Below, in pieces: positions 11,395 through 24,162 of a stretch of DNA of 64,000 bases. A model generated the notes under the pieces. It ran no database searches. It saw only the letters and a list, made by a program, of their open reading frames with translations, and was not told the DNA's origin. A program made the translations under genes and the position numbers. How positions within the stretch are numbered: position 1 is the stretch's first letter; each line of letters opens with the position of its first letter. The stretch comes from Lucinisca nassula (Eukaryota; Mollusca; Bivalvia; Lucinida; Lucinidae): contig OY757024.1 in assembly GCA_963580285.1 (NCBI GenBank), forward strand, positions 120,466,045-120,530,044. The letters run 5' to 3'.

Positions 11395-11752
11395 ACTGTA
11401 GAACTTCGATGGCTCGAACTCCGATGGCTCGTTCACCACGGATGAGTCGAAACAGTTCTTGAGTTCGCAGGGAATTCCTCAAAATGCGATATAGGGATAA
11501 TTAAGGGAAAAAATGCCTTTATCTTGCAAATGTATGCTGTCTGTACTCATCAGAATCGCCTCGATGAGGCGATTCTAATGAGTACACACAACATACACTT
11601 ATAATATAGAACACCGAAAAGATAGCCTACAGTTATCTTCACTTTTCCTCCTGGTATGGCACTAATAGTAACCATCTATGGCTCGAACTACCGCAGTCTC
11701 GAATAAAATTTTCATGGTCCCAAAGAAGTTCGAGCCATCGAAATTCTACTGC
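11395..11752. mobile_element. Pogo/Tigger-type MITE 1 in gag remnant
   Basis: Inverted termini tagaacttcgatggctcgaa (left) and ttcgagccatcgaaattcta (right). The central palindrome (about 11535-11600) contains gattctaatgagtac. No coding capacity. Confidence 0.8.
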
Positions 11753-12362
11753 ACGATTGTTACAAAAGCCTCGCGGCAAATCAACGGGATATATGGGAGC
11801 ATTCAGCACTGCAGTCAGAGAACGCTGGGTTGACAATGAAAACGACTGGTCAAAGTTTCAAACTAAACAAGATAAAAAACAACATAAAAAAAAACAAGAT
11901 GTCCGCGAGTACATAACAAATACTCTGCAAAGGGCTGCAAAAGTTCAGTTACCAGAGGCACAATTATTGCAGGCTTCATTAAATGGGGCGTTACCAAAAC
12001 TAAGACCGAAAATCCAGCGGGCCACCCCTAAATCCCTATCAATTTTTTCAAACTGAGCTGCCACGGCGACACAATCATCATATGGCGGATCAGATTCTGG
12101 GGCCCCAAAGGTCGAAACCTCGAGTATAGCATCACAAAAAATTCAATGAACTTACAGAAACTTCGAAACGTAAATCAATGCTCTATTTGTTGCTGCTGTT
12201 TCAAAGCAACATAATAAACCAAACAATACAAATAAGCAAAACCAAAGCAGACTTTCGCAGTTTCACGCCACTAGTCCGTAATGATCAAACAATTATCAAC
12301 AATTTGCTCCACGTCAAGCCCAGTTTAGACCGCGACAAACAATACAATATCATAATAACATA

Positions 12363-12710
12363 TACAGTCGAACTTCAATGGCTCGAACACCTTTGGGACC
12401 TCGAAAATCTGTTCGAGACAGGAGTAGTTCGAGCCACTGAGGTTACTGTCAGGAGGCATAACGAGATACTTTTAGACACCTTTTCGGTGTTCTATAATGA
12501 AAATGTATGCTGTGTGTACTCATTAGAATCGCCTCATCGAGGCGATTCTAATGAGTACACACAGTATACATTTGCAATATAAAAGACTAAAATCTCCTAT
12601 TATCTCACACTATTTCTTATGTAGAGGATTTCGTTAGGGACTCAAGAACGGATTCGACTCATCCATGGTAAACGAGCCATCGGTGTTCGAGCCATCGAAG
12701 TTCTACTGTA
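12363..12710. mobile_element. Pogo/Tigger-type MITE 2 in gag remnant
   Basis: Starts tacagtcgaacttcaatggc and ends gccatcgaagttctactgta, with TA at each edge. The central palindrome at about 12505-12570 is the same as in MITE 1. Confidence 0.82.
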
Positions 12711-12807
12711 ATTCAATGGGCCGTCCTGGCATCAGACTCATACTACCGTACCAAGACAGCAACTTCATACATGTGGTAGTTTCAACGTTACCGATCATAG
12801 GCGACCA

Positions 12808-13051
12808 GGGGTCAGTTGTTCAAAGCATCGTTAGCTTAACGAGCTTGTTAGTGGTGATATTGTTAACTCTTCTAGGAAGTACAATATCGTAAATTTTGGT
12901 ATTTTTGCTGGAAAAATGTGAGCAGCTTTTGCGTCAGCAAAAGATGCTCACATTTTTTCAGCAAAAATTTCAGCATATTTGCCATATTTAATGATCAAAG
13001 TTTTAACGATACGTTAACTAACGACATCGTTAGTTTTGAACAACTGGCCCC
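12808..13051. mobile_element. MITE with ggggycagttgttcaaa termini in gag remnant
   Basis: Left end ggggtcagttgttcaaagca and right end ttttgaacaactggcccc are inverted. A strong inner hairpin lies around 12915-12960 (tgtgagcagctttt against gatgctcacatttt). Confidence 0.8.
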
Positions 13052-13453
13052 AGATTGTCCCAACAGACATGCATTTTGTGACTGTTGTGGATACAGAGGG
13101 CATATCGAACCAGTATGTCGTAAAAACCGGATTCAAAATAGGAACTATAGCCTGCTAGAGGACAGGAGATTCCTCAAGATAGGCCTGCTCATACTGATCA
13201 TACTACTCAGTCTGTAATATCTTCTGTAAATTTTTCAACAACCATTGATTAAAATATTATCAAAATTTTAATAGGCGATGTAATGACAAAATGCCTCATA
13301 GACACAGGTGCTAGTATTTCATACGTTTCACAGTCCCTAATCAAAGGATTTAACCCCTGTCCTGCTGAATATTCATATATGCCACACCCACTACTGATTA
13401 TCAACCAATCAGATTATTTGATGCAAATTATTGCAACAAATTTACAATCTGAA

Positions 13454-13523
13454 CGGCAAACAATGTAGATCCTGATCGGGTGGCTTCGTCAGAAGCCATC
13501 TGATCTGGATCTTCATTGTTTGG
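13454..13523. repeat. Dispersed hairpin (aaacaatgtagatcc type)
   Basis: Arms caaacaatgtagatcctgat and a decayed ggatcttcattgtttg pair. Similar hairpins lie near 44205-44275 and 61070-61105. 13523-13922 shows no recognised feature. Confidence 0.6.
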
Positions 13524-13922
13524 AAAATAAGGCATATCCGGGCTCAGCAGGACAAGGGTTAAGCAGCGGTAAAATTTGAAATGGTCCCCAGCAACTGGAC
13601 TCTTGCGTTATTTCTTGGTCAAAACAGTGGACAGCAGCGATATAGGCTGCACACCCTTGCAATACGATATTGTTCTCATTGATATTTTTTACCTTAAATT
13701 TACGGAGTTATTTACAGTTTCCCGTTCTTCATTTTGACGATTTCGCTTAGTAAATTCTCATGTCACGTGACGAACATTCAGTAAATTCTCCCATTGATTT
13801 CGTCCAACCGAAGAATCGTGACTCAGACCGGATTTCCTTCCGTTTTACACACTGAATATACTCGCCGGAATGAAAACCGATGATCCCAGGGAGCCCAAGT
13901 CATCGGGTATGCAAAAATGTAC

Positions 13923-14150
13923 CCATTACGAAAACACGCCTATACAAATACATGTACTTTGTAAACTTTACCGTCGACAAAAAACGAAAGTTTTATTTGT
14001 GCTCAAAATACAGTTGTGAGTACTCGTTAGTGAACTCGTTAGAACCGCCTTATCGAGAACCGCCTAATCGAGGCCTCATCGAGGTGGTTCTAACGAGTAC
14101 CCACAATCTATATTTCAGAGCAGAAATAGGAACAGGAGGTACATTATGGA
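13923..14150. mobile_element. Family-A MITE with expanded core
   Basis: Left end cattacgaaaacacgcctat. The core region (about 14010-14110) is duplicated internally (several copies of the arm word gaaccgcctaatcgagg). The right end is decayed. Confidence 0.75.
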
Positions 14151-14461
14151 CGTAAATCGCTCACCTGAGTTATGATGTACTAACATTGTTGTTTACAGGT
14201 TTTTTTCTATATTTAGCTCTGACAGCCAATTTGTAGCTCTGACAGCCAATCTGTACAGAGGAGCAAAACCTCTTAAGCACTTTTGGTAGAGGGGTCACTC
14301 AAGGAACTTTTTTGTCAAAGTTATCTTAAAATTGAGACATTGGAGAAGATTTCTTTAATGGTTTGCCGACTTCACCTCTGCAGTCATATGGATATTTTGT
14401 ATATCAGAGCAAACCCATTTCAGCAATTTAAGCAATCATCATTCCATGATTGATTGTTTTT

Positions 14462-14745
14462 AGGATAATGACATGTCAACCCTTGTGGGTCATTTTGTGT
14501 CGTGTCCCGGAGAAAGGGAGAAAGCGAGTGATAGTGGAGAAAGACACTAATGGAAGTGTATGGAAGTGTTAAAACAGAAGAAACAACAACACTCCCCCTC
14601 TACCCTTACCTGCTGCAAGGACAGCGGGCCTTGTCCTACCGTAAGCCAATATCAGTTGGACGCCCCAGTGACGCAAAATACACGTCAACTTTGCCTCATC
14701 CAACCAAACCTCAATCATTCGTACAATAATACTACTTTGAGATAG
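14462..14745. mobile_element. Family-C foldback fragment
   Basis: Contains catgtcaacccttgtgggtc, acaacactccccctctaccc and accgtaagccaatatcagtt, as in the copies at 27100 and 40700. No inner hairpin remains. Confidence 0.65.
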
Positions 14746-15117
14746 GATTTTTCAATGGAACAGACCTAAGATGAGCCATACCGTTTAATCAATTTTTTCG
14801 TACAAATAATAAAGAGAAGCATTTCTGTGGATTGGGTTTGAAACTGCGCCATTGACTCTATTTTTGGCTCTGCTGGCCATTTTGTTCAGTAGAACAGAAC
14901 CATTTTAGCCATTTTGGTAGAGGGTTACCCAAGGAGCAATCCTGTGAAATGATTTTGAAATCGGACCATTAGCCTAGGAGATGTCGCTTAAAGGTTTTGT
15001 TTTTCTAATTTTAGCTCTGGCGGTCAGTTTGTTCAGCTGAGTGGAACCATTTTAGCAATTCTGGTAGAGGATCACCCAAGGAACATTTCTGTGAAATTAA
15101 TTTGAAATCGGACCTTT

Positions 15118-15290
15118 CGCTGATTCAAGAAGGGCTGTTGTCAGTTTCTGGCGAAAGAATGTGCACTGTACTGGTTAACTGCTTACGTATAAGCCTGCCC
15201 AGGAAAATTGTAGATAAGTAAACTGACCGGCTCAAAAATGACCTAAAATAATGTTGACTGGGTCGTTAAACTACAATACAAACAAACAAA
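15118..15290 (+). mobile_element. tRNA-type SINE family 2, 5'-truncated
   Basis: Matches the reverse complement of 38647-38820 (ctgattcaagaagggctgtt through actgggtcgttaaac and a CAAA tail). Flanks aaatcggacc and aaatcgaacc suggest a target duplication within the satellite. Confidence 0.7.
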
Positions 15291-16536
15291 AATCGAACCA
15301 TTAGCCTAGGAGGAGATGTTAATTAAAGGTTTATCTATGGTGACCATTTTGTTCAGTGGAGCAGCATCATTTAGCGATTCTGGTAGAGGGTCATCCAAGA
15401 AACATTCCTGTGAAATTATTTTGAAATCGGACCATTAGCCTAGCAGGAGATGTCGTTTATAGTTTTTTTTTCTATTTTTAGCTCTGGCAGCCATCTTGTT
15501 CAGCAGAACAGAACCATTTTAGCAATTTTGGCGGAGGGCTAAAAAATAAATAAATATTCGCGTGAAATTATTTTGAAATCGGTCCATTAGGAGGAGATGT
15601 CGTTTAAAGGTTTTTGTAACTTTTTTTTCTATTTTTAGCTCTGGCTGCCATTTGGTTCAGCGGAGCAGAACTATTTTAGAAATTTCGGTAAAGGGTCAGC
15701 CAAGGAATATTCCTATGAAATAAGTTTGAAATCGGACTATTAGCCTAGGAGGAGATGTCGTTTAAATGTTGTTGTTTTTTTCCTATATTTAGCTATGGTG
15801 GCCATTTTGTTCGGCGGAGCGGAACCATTTTAGCAATTTTGATAGAGGGTCATCTAATAAATATTTGAAATCGAACCATTAGCCTAGGAAGAGATTTCGT
15901 TTAAAGAGTTTTCTATGTTTTTTTTTTTCTATTTTAGCTCTGGTGGCCATTTTGACCAGCGGAGCGAAACTATTTTAGCAATTTTGGTAGAGGGTCATCC
16001 AAGGAACATTATTTTGAATAATTATTTTGAAATCGGGCCATTTAGCCATTTGAACTTCTTTAGCAATTTTGGTAGAGTCCTCCAAGGAACATTCCAGTGG
16101 GATTATTTTGAAATCAGACTATTAGCCTAGGAGGACATGTCGTTTAAAGGTTTTTTTTTTTTTTTGTTCTATTTTGAGCTCTGGTGGCCATTTTGTTCAG
16201 CGGAGCGAAACTATTTTAGCAATTTTGGTAGAGGGTCATCCAAGGAACATTATTTTGAATAATTATTTTGAAATCGGGCCATTAGCCTAGGAGATGTCGG
16301 TTAAAGGTTTTTCTATTTTTAGCTCTGGTGGCCATTTTGTTCATGGGGTCGGAATTATTTTAGCACTTTTGGTAGAGGGTCACCCAAGGAATATTCCTGT
16401 GAAATTATTTTAAAATGGCACTGTGGTTTCGGAGATGTCATTTGAAGAAATTGTTGACAGACGGCTGGACGACGGACGACGGCTTTAAAGCGATCACAGT
16501 AGCTCACCTTGAGCACTTCGTGCTCAGGTAAGCTAA

Positions 16537-16618
16537 AAATAAGGTGTACCCCTGTAAACCCCAGTTATACTATATAAAAGGGTTATGGGGTCAAAATTAT
16601 ATAGGCATGTTTTCGTGC
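16537..16618. mobile_element. Family-A MITE end fragment
   Basis: Only tacccctgtaaaccccagtt to tataggcatgttttcgtgct remains. Confidence 0.65.
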
Positions 16619-16740
16619 TGACCAACAACAAATGTAACAAATACACAAGCACTTCCATCAGTGTCCTTCCGTGCGTTTATAAAAATGAAAATCTCTCTAT
16701 AAAAGTGCATACAGCACCAAACGGCGATAAAATAATCTAA

Positions 16741-16800
16741 AGTAGAAGTGAAGGTAATGCTAAGGAATCGATACAACTACTCAACACCTCTGCACGTAAT
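16741..16800 (-). mobile_element. Penelope-like 3' module end fragment
   Basis: Only the conserved 3' terminus remains (agtagaagtgaaggtaatgc and aggaatcgatacaac). It is strongly 5'-truncated. Confidence 0.6.
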
Positions 16801-17279
16801 AGCTGCCGAAAACTGCCACTGATGAAATACAAAAAATGTACTGGATAACCGCTTATGCATAACGTAAGCACAGGAAAAACTGAACAGCTCTACACGTCCT
16901 TAATATACTGTTCACAAAAAGTAGGGTATATTTTACTTTCCGGCTGAATATTGGGAAATAAATAAAACGTTACCTGGCTAAGATGCATTTATTCAATGGA
17001 CTATCAAATGCCCATAAATTGAACCACACAATAATTCCAATGATCACGTCATTATGTAGCGACACGGCGACCAATCTTCTAAGCGTCAGCGTCATTTTTC
17101 ACAGGCCCTCAATAACGCGTTAGTTTAGTTTATACCAATTTATTTTAGTTCGACTGCGATGGAAGCGTCAAGCTTATTTAATCGCCCTCGAACACTCATT
17201 CCGGATGTTTTCACGCGCGCGAGAGAGAGCTAAACTTCAGTTATCACAACTTACTCCTCATATCTTTTGCTATGTGGTC

Positions 17280-17355
17280 AAAAACGAATTCAACTCAGGT
17301 ATAGTGAACAAGCCAACCATATTCGAATCATTAAGGTTTCACTATTACAGATCAG
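17280..17355. mobile_element. Diverged Pogo-type MITE end
   Basis: The layout (gaattcaactcaggtatagt, then aaggtttcactattacag) parallels the right end of the MITE at 12363-12710. 16800-17280 shows nothing I recognise. Confidence 0.35.
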
Positions 17356-17427
17356 AACAGAACATAATAGAATGGAATAGAATAGAATCATTTTGTATAC
17401 CATCTACAAAGAAAATGTTCAAGTAAA

Positions 17428-17652
17428 AAAGCAAAACATTCTAATGCACTTGCGTATGTAACGCGACGTCTGATTGGATAACGTCAAAAATTTGCGACAG
17501 TATATTCTGCGATATACTGTCGGAAATCCGACGTCATCATGTAACGTCGCTTTTCATTGGTTGTCATTTGGTTTTACGCAGCTCACCGCGCTTGCCGCTT
17601 TGTGCAAAACAGTACAGTTTTTAACTTAACAACTGAATAAGTGCATTAGAAT
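17428..17652. mobile_element. MITE with cattctaatgcactt termini
   Basis: cattctaatgcacttgcgta at the left is inverted as aagtgcattagaatgg at the right. An inner perfect hairpin lies at gacagtatattctgcgatat. Confidence 0.7.
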
Positions 17653-17654
17653 GG

Positions 17655-17800
17655 GGATTGAAAATTGTCATTTGGGGAGGTAAATCGTCGGTTTTACGGT
17701 CGCAAATTACGTTTTACGGCTCCGCTAACGCGTCGCCGTAAAACGAAATTTCCGACCGTAAAACCTCCGATTTACCTCCCCAAATGACAATTTTCAATAC
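17655..17800. repeat. Long foldback around gtaaaacg words
   Basis: Arms attgaaaattgtcatttggg and cccaaatgacaattttcaat are perfect; inner arms hold gtcggttttacggtcg. A diverged copy lies at 20115-20240. Confidence 0.85.
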
Positions 17801-18039
17801 AGTTATCCCCTAATTCAATAACATTTGTGAATGTATGTACAGGAGCAAATAACGCATTTGGCAGCCAATGGCCACTTATTGGGGTTAAAGCAAGAGGAAG
17901 CCCTCCCAAATGGGTGTCTATGTATGCAAACAGGGACAAGTGTTTGAAAGGGGTTCCCCGCCTTCTCATTACATGAATCGGCGCAAAAAGGGAAATGATC
18001 AAACAGTATACACGCAGATAGACAGACTGTCTTTGAGTG

Positions 18040-18215
18040 TGTGTATCGGCGTATATTATTTAGTTTTGGATAGCCAATTGACCATTCTGTGGGAAAGTAA
18101 CTGTCCTTTTGGCTCACCGCTATTGATGTTTCCATTAGGGTCTAGTTGTTTCATGTTTGTGTTTTTTCCTTTGGTGTCTCTGATGGAAGCTGTGGGTTAA
18201 TTGTATCGCCTTCAC
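18040..18215 (+). mobile_element. Penelope-like 3' module copy, opposite orientation
   Basis: It contains tgggaaagtaactgtccttt and the end ttgtatcgccttcacttat. It is open in the frame that reads TILWESNCPFGSPLLMFPLG, shared with other copies. Confidence 0.7.
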
Positions 18216-18401
18216 TTATATTTTATCAACTGATATAAAGTTACAGATCATTTTTACCTCTTTTTCGTTAGCTGGACTGACAAACTTCCAGAAGAGGTCA
18301 AAATGATATTACGACATTACATGTACACACTCAGCTAGGCACTATATTATAGTAATGACTGCATTGTAAAGCTCTAAAACAATCAAACTTAACAACTACG
18401 A

Positions 18402-18650
18402 TAACAAATCCGTTCAGCATAGTGCTTTTTTCGTAGTTTTTTTCTGATGAAAATCTGTGATATTTTTTCTTATTTATACTACAAACTTAGATTGTGGATG
18501 CACGTTAGAACCGCCTGACTGAGGCGGTTCTAACGAGTACCCACAATCTATGTTTTGGAGCAGAAACAATAAAATAGTGTAGTCCCCTGTGAACCAGTTT
18601 TCTCTGTATAAAGAGGGGTTTATAGGGGTGTTCGTTACACGGACTTATTA
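18402..18650. mobile_element. Family-B MITE
   Basis: Contains tctgatgaaaatctgtgata, the core palindrome (18495-18550) and ggggtttataggggtgttcg. 18650-19990 holds no recognised element; T runs lie at 19780-19830. Confidence 0.75.
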
Positions 18651-20099
18651 ACAGGATGGCCACAATGTATGTACTCTGCAAACAGGAAGTGCCATTTGAC
18701 ACGATAGATAGCTGAGGTGTTTCCGAAGAAAAAAGAATAAATGATCAATCATACCTTTTCTATAGACACATGAAATAAAGAATTACACTGATAATCATAC
18801 ACCAGACATTTTCAAACCTTTACTCTTATCTACATTTCCGGAACCATATGCAGGTCATCTTTTCTTCCAAAAATAATGTTTTGTGCCGCACAGATACTGT
18901 CGAATAGTTACCAAAAATACATTTGTTAAAATCTGATGGTTTAGTTCATTTTTGTTGATTTTTAAAAATTTGTTTCATTTTAATCCAGTTTATCTGTTTA
19001 CTTTTGAACAATTCCTTCACATACATTTGTATTATGGAGTTTTAAGTATCAGATTTCAAACAAGGCCATTGACTGTTAACGCTTGTTTGTGAAAGGAACC
19101 ACATTTTAGAGTTATCGAATATAAGTAAACAGTAATTAGATAAGTCTTCATTTGTTCTGAAAATAATCATTTTTCTTAAAAACAAAAGGGTTTTTACGAC
19201 TGAGTTGTTATTTTCACCCATTTTGTACTGAATGGAATCTTCCTTCTCATATACAACAGGGCTACATTTCAAATTTTAGGGGTGTCAGGTTGTCATTTTT
19301 AGAAATTAATTCAGAAAATGGTTGACATTTCTACAAACAGTGAAGGCACTGATCAGATCTACACTTGTTGCCGTGGACCCGTTTGGGGTTCCCATGTAGA
19401 ATGGGTTAAATAGCCACTTGCACAGTGTAAAATGCTTGTTGATATGTGCGAGTAGAGACGACTCTGACCAGATTGCAAAGAATACTTTTTACACGTCCAT
19501 ATATTGGAAAGAATCTGAATTACAGGCTTCGCGCATGCGCAGGCTTGTCTAAATCAGGTTTGAAACTTGTAGGTGTCGCTGTTACCTGACTCTGGGAAAT
19601 TCAGCTAGGTCATGAGAATATGTACATTCAGAGAAGTCACAAGAAGTCATGTGATAATCTGGCACATATACTATCTCAAAAGAAGGTGTGCTCGCGGTCG
19701 ACAGATAGGAAAACCATCATCGACTGTCCATTATATCCCCATCAAAAATGCTTAGCAGCCTCGTCGAATTCAAATGCGTTTTTTTTTTGTTTTTTTTTTT
19801 TATTATTAATTTTTTTTTTGTTTGTTTTGTTTAGTCTTCGTCGGAAACAGTATTTTCTTGTGACAGGCTTCAACCCTGACATGCGCAAATGTTCTTTTGT
19901 TGTTACGGCAGCACAAACAGAAAGACCTGTTAATGGCAGTTTTTAATAACAACCAAATGGACAGATTTACAACCAGATAATATGTGATAGAGAACTTTTC
20001 AGCGTTATTTTGACTTTTGAGGTAAGTGAATATACAGTACTCTCTCCTATTACGTTTATATGGCGTAGCAGCTATGCTCTGCTATGCCTTTTAGGCAAT

Positions 20100-20990
20100 A
20101 ACTGTATTTAAAAGTGCCCTTTGAGGAGGTATTTCGGCGGTTTCACGGTCGGAATTTCGTTTTAAGACGACGCGTCATTGGAGCCGTAAAACGTAATTTG
20201 CGACCGTAAAATAGGCGATGTACCTCACTAAATACATTTAAGTTTAAGAGAATCCCCTCGGGGTTCATTTACTTTGCTAGTGTCAGGATGCTGTTCATAA
20301 TTCGAGGAACATTAAATAAATTACCTTTATTACTTATATTTACATTATTTCCCATCTATTATATGACGAAAAAAAATCTTGCCTAAGGGCTAAAATGAAA
20401 GAGAAAAACAAATGCACTCAGTTTTCCTACTGACGTTAGGACCATATCGTCGCCGTCGTTTATTTCGACGTCATTGACGCCGCGGGAGTCAATGTATTCA
20501 TTAAAGTATGAAGAAAATTGCTTCCCAGTAGTAAACTTTCGGGGTTTTCTGTAAATGCAATGAGAATGTAAATATTTAAGAAATGAATGTAATTTATTTA
20601 ACGTTCACCGATGTTGTTCATAATTCGATGAACGTTAAATAAATTACCTCCATAACTTATATTTACATTATTTTCCATCCATTATATGAAGAAAATATCT
20701 TGTTTGAGGGCTAAAATGAAAAAAGAAACCAATTGCACGGTATTTTGTTAACTGCTAATTTAAGAAATGAATTTTATTTTCTGCAGTCCATGACAGTATG
20801 AACGCAGTGGATCGCCTGCAATGTAAATGAACCCCGAAGGCGATCACGTAAACTTTGATTGCGACTCGCTGTCGTTCATACTTTCGTGAACAGCAGAAAA
20901 ATAATTTTATTTCTTATATTTGCATTCTTTGCTCCTCATCACTGGGCGAATAAAATGCTTATAGGGCAATTGTTTAAAGCTTGACAACAT
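20100..20990. repeat. Foldback plus ~320-bp imperfect tandem repeats
   Basis: A foldback at 20115-20240 (gtaaaacg words) precedes repeated tgttcataattcgaggaaca / tgttcataattcgatgaacg units at about 20290, 20610 and a decayed third unit to 20990. 20990-21330 shows no recognised feature. Confidence 0.65.
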
Positions 20991-21334
20991 TTACACGCAG
21001 TTTTTCTACAAAGATCGTAGAGAACCATGGCACTTCACGTCACTGAAAATCATGTGACTCGATGCGTTCATGGAAGTATGATCTACACTGTTTTCTATAG
21101 GTTTACATTAGGCTTTACAATGGAAATGTCAGACAACGATAAGGGACGTTGCGTAATGATGTCGGGGTACCCATAGAGTGTCGCATGTCGCAAGTTTTTG
21201 AAGTTACCCAATAGGACGTCGTGATACATACTCAAGGTCCGTACGCATATCATCACGTTAACTAGTCAGTTTCATGAACAATTCAGACTTGTAAACCCCA
21301 CTTTATACAGGAAACATGGGGTTATATAGGCAAG

Positions 21335-23900
21335 CGTTGTTTGCTTTATTTTGCTGAAACACACCCCAACATGGTGTCATTCTAAGCATGCGATGACAGT
21401 AAGATATTACCCATTTGCTTAAAGAACGCAAGCATAGTCCAGCTGACACACAAGAATGCAATGATAGTAAGGTATTACCCACCCAGCTGGCACACAAGAA
21501 TGCAATGATAGTAAGGTATTACCCACCCAAATGCCACACAAGAATGCAATGGTAGTATATTATTAACCACCAAGCTGACACACAAGAATGCAATGGTAGT
21601 CAGGTATTAACCACCCAGCTGACGCACAAGAATGCAATGGTAGTCAGGTATTAAACACCCAGCTGACACACAAGAATGCAATGATAGTAAGGCATTAAAC
21701 ACCCAGCTGACACGCAAGAATGCAATGATAGTCAGGTATTACTGACCCAGCTGACAAACAAGAATGCAATGGTAGTCAGGTATTAAACACCCAGCTGACA
21801 CACAAGAATGCAATGATAGTAAGGCATTACTCACCCAGCTAACACACAAGAATGCAATGGTAGTCATGTATTACCCACCCAGCTGACACACAAGAATGCA
21901 ATGATAGTTAGGTATTAAAAACCAAGCTGACACACAAGAATGCAATGGTAGTCAGGTATTAACCACCCAGCTGACACACAAGAATGCAATGTTAGTCAGG
22001 TATTAAACACCCGGCTGACACACAAGAATGTTATGATAGTAAAGCATTAACCACCCAGCTGACACACAATAATGCAATGGTAGTCAGATATTAAACACCC
22101 AGCTGACACACAAGAATGTTATGATAGTAAGGCATTAACCATCCAGCTGACACACAAGAACGCAATGGTAGTCAGGTATTAAACACCCAGCTGACACACA
22201 AGAATGCAATGATAGTAAGGCATTAAACACCCAGCTGACACGCAAGAATGCAATGATAGTCAGGTATTACTGACCAAGCTGACAAACAAGAATGCAATGG
22301 TAGTCAGGTATTAACACCCAGCTGACACACAAGAATGCAATGATAGTAAGGTATTACTCACCCAGCTGACATACAAGAATGCAATGGAAGTCAGGTATTA
22401 ACCACCCAGCTGACACACAAGAATGCAATGATAGTAAGGTATTACCCACCCAGCTGACACACAAGAATGCAATGGTAGTCAAGTATTAAACACCCAGCTG
22501 ACACACAAGATGCAATGATAGTAAGGTATTAACCACCCATATGACACACAAGAACCAAATAATAGTCATATATTAACCAACCAGCTGTCACACAAGAATG
22601 CAGTAACAGTCGGGTATTAACCACACATCTGACACACTAGAATGCAATAATAGTCAGGTATTATCCACCCAGCTCACACAAGAATGCAATGCTCGTAGTA
22701 AAGTATTAAGCACTCATATGACACACAAGAATTCAATAGTAGTCAGGTATTATCCACCCAGCTCACACAAGAATGCAATGCTCGTAGTAAAGTATTAACC
22801 ACACATCTGACACACAAGAATGCAATAATAGTCAGGTATTAACCACACATCTGATACACAAGAATGCAATAATAGTCAGGTATTAACCACACATCTGATA
22901 CACAAGAATGCAATAATAGTCAGGTATTAACCACCCAGCTGGCACACAAGAATGCAATGGTAGTAAGCTATTACCCACCCAGCTGACACACAAAAATGCA
23001 TTAACAGTAAAGTATTACCCTCCCAGCTGGCACACAAGAATGCAATGGTAGTAAGCTATTACCCATCCAGCTGACACACAAAAATGCATTAACAGTAAAG
23101 TATTACCCTCCCAGCTGGCACACAAGAATGCAATGGTAGTAAGCTATTTCCCACCCAGCTGACACACAAGACAACAATGATAGTAATGTATTACCCACCC
23201 AACTGGCACACAAGAATGCAACTGTAGAAAGCTATTACCCACCCAGCTGGCATACAAGAATGCAACGACAGTAAAGTGTTACCCACCCAGCTGACACACA
23301 AGAATGCAACGATAGTAAGGTATTATCCGCCAAGCTGACACACAAGAAAACAATGATAGTAAGGTATTACCCGCCCAGCTGAAACAAAAGAATGCAATGA
23401 TAGTAAGGTATTACCCACCCAGCTGACACACAAGAATGCATTGATAATAAAGTATTACCCGCCCAGCTGACACAAAAGAATGCATTGATAGTAAGCTATT
23501 ACCCGAACAGCTGACACAAAAGAATCAAAAGATAGTAAGCTTTTACCCGCACAGCTGACACACAAGGATGCGATTATATTAAGGTACTATCCACCCCGCC
23601 GGGATATAATGATGCTATGTTATTAACGGATTAAGGTACTATCCACACAGGTGACACACAAGGAAACAAGATATTTTAGGTATTACTCACTCAAATGGCA
23701 CACACGGATGCAATAAAATTGAGGTTTTATTTACCCAGCCGGCACACAAGGATGCTATGGTATTAACGTATAACCCACCCAGCCGGCACAGAAAGATGCA
23801 ATGAGACTAAGGATGCAACGATATTACAGCTGGCACACAACGATACAATGAAATTAAGGTAATACCCACCTTGTCGGCACATCAGGGTGCAATGTTATTA
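21335..23900 (+). repeat. 44-bp minisatellite, roughly 55 units
   Basis: The unit reads like cacccagctgacacacaaga then atgcaatggtagtcaggtat then ta. Units from 21400 to 23580 are close to consensus; the ends are diverged. A block at about 21650-21835 recurs at about 22185-22370, a 12-unit higher-order period. Each unit holds CAGCTG. Confidence 0.95.
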
Positions 23901-23924
23901 AGCTATAACACGATTATAAATTAT

Positions 23925-24065
23925 ATATAAATCAATTAATGCATACCCATAATTCGATTAATGGATATCCATAATTCAGATCGTTTCAGATAATTCGAGT
24001 TATGGATATCATTAACTCGAATTATGAATATCCATAAATAATTATTGATATCTATAAATGGGGAA
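23925..24065. repeat. AT-rich foldback of ATTCG/GGATATC words
   Basis: Repeated inverted words (attcgattaatggatatcca, taactcgaattatgaatatc) form several overlapping hairpins. Confidence 0.6.
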
Positions 24066-24162
24066 TAAATAGTAAAAGGGCGTCCTATAATATGGCCGTA
24101 ACAACCATTACAGCTTTACTGCAGCAATGTAGTCTAGATCAATTATTTCTTTTTTTGGGGGG

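Larger units (their letters stand above)
11179..13470 (+). pseudogene. LTR-retrotransposon gag/protease remnant, broken by three MITEs
   Basis: Coding-like segments lie at 11179-11394 (a gag-like N-terminus, ending in a G run), 11753-12055, 12711-12807, 13052-13217 and 13283-13468. Segment 13052-13217 has a CCHC zinc knuckle (Cys-x2-Cys-x4-His-x4-Cys, about 13077-13118). Segment 13283-13468 begins with CLIDTGASISYVS, the DTG active-site motif of a retroelement aspartic protease. The order gag, knuckle, protease is that of Ty3/gypsy or BEL elements. No reverse transcriptase, integrase or LTR was recognised. Three MITEs sit between the segments. The remnant is inactive. Confidence 0.75.
14193..16510 (+). 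repeat. ~155-bp satellite, a dozen or more units
   Basis: Units carry tttttagctctggtggccat, gtagagggtcatccaaggaa, tgaaatcggaccattagcct and a ggaggagatgtcg phrase at about 155-bp spacing. A family-C foldback piece (14462-14745) and a SINE (15118-15290) are inserted. The array ends with gacgacggacgacggcttta. Confidence 0.88.

Noticed and set aside
19620..19946. 108-residue frame
   Set aside because: It crosses long T runs giving Phe/Leu-rich peptide; no homology or splice context.
21335..23900. CRISPR-like regular array
   Set aside because: Whole 44-bp units repeat without unique spacers, and the setting is eukaryotic; it is a minisatellite.
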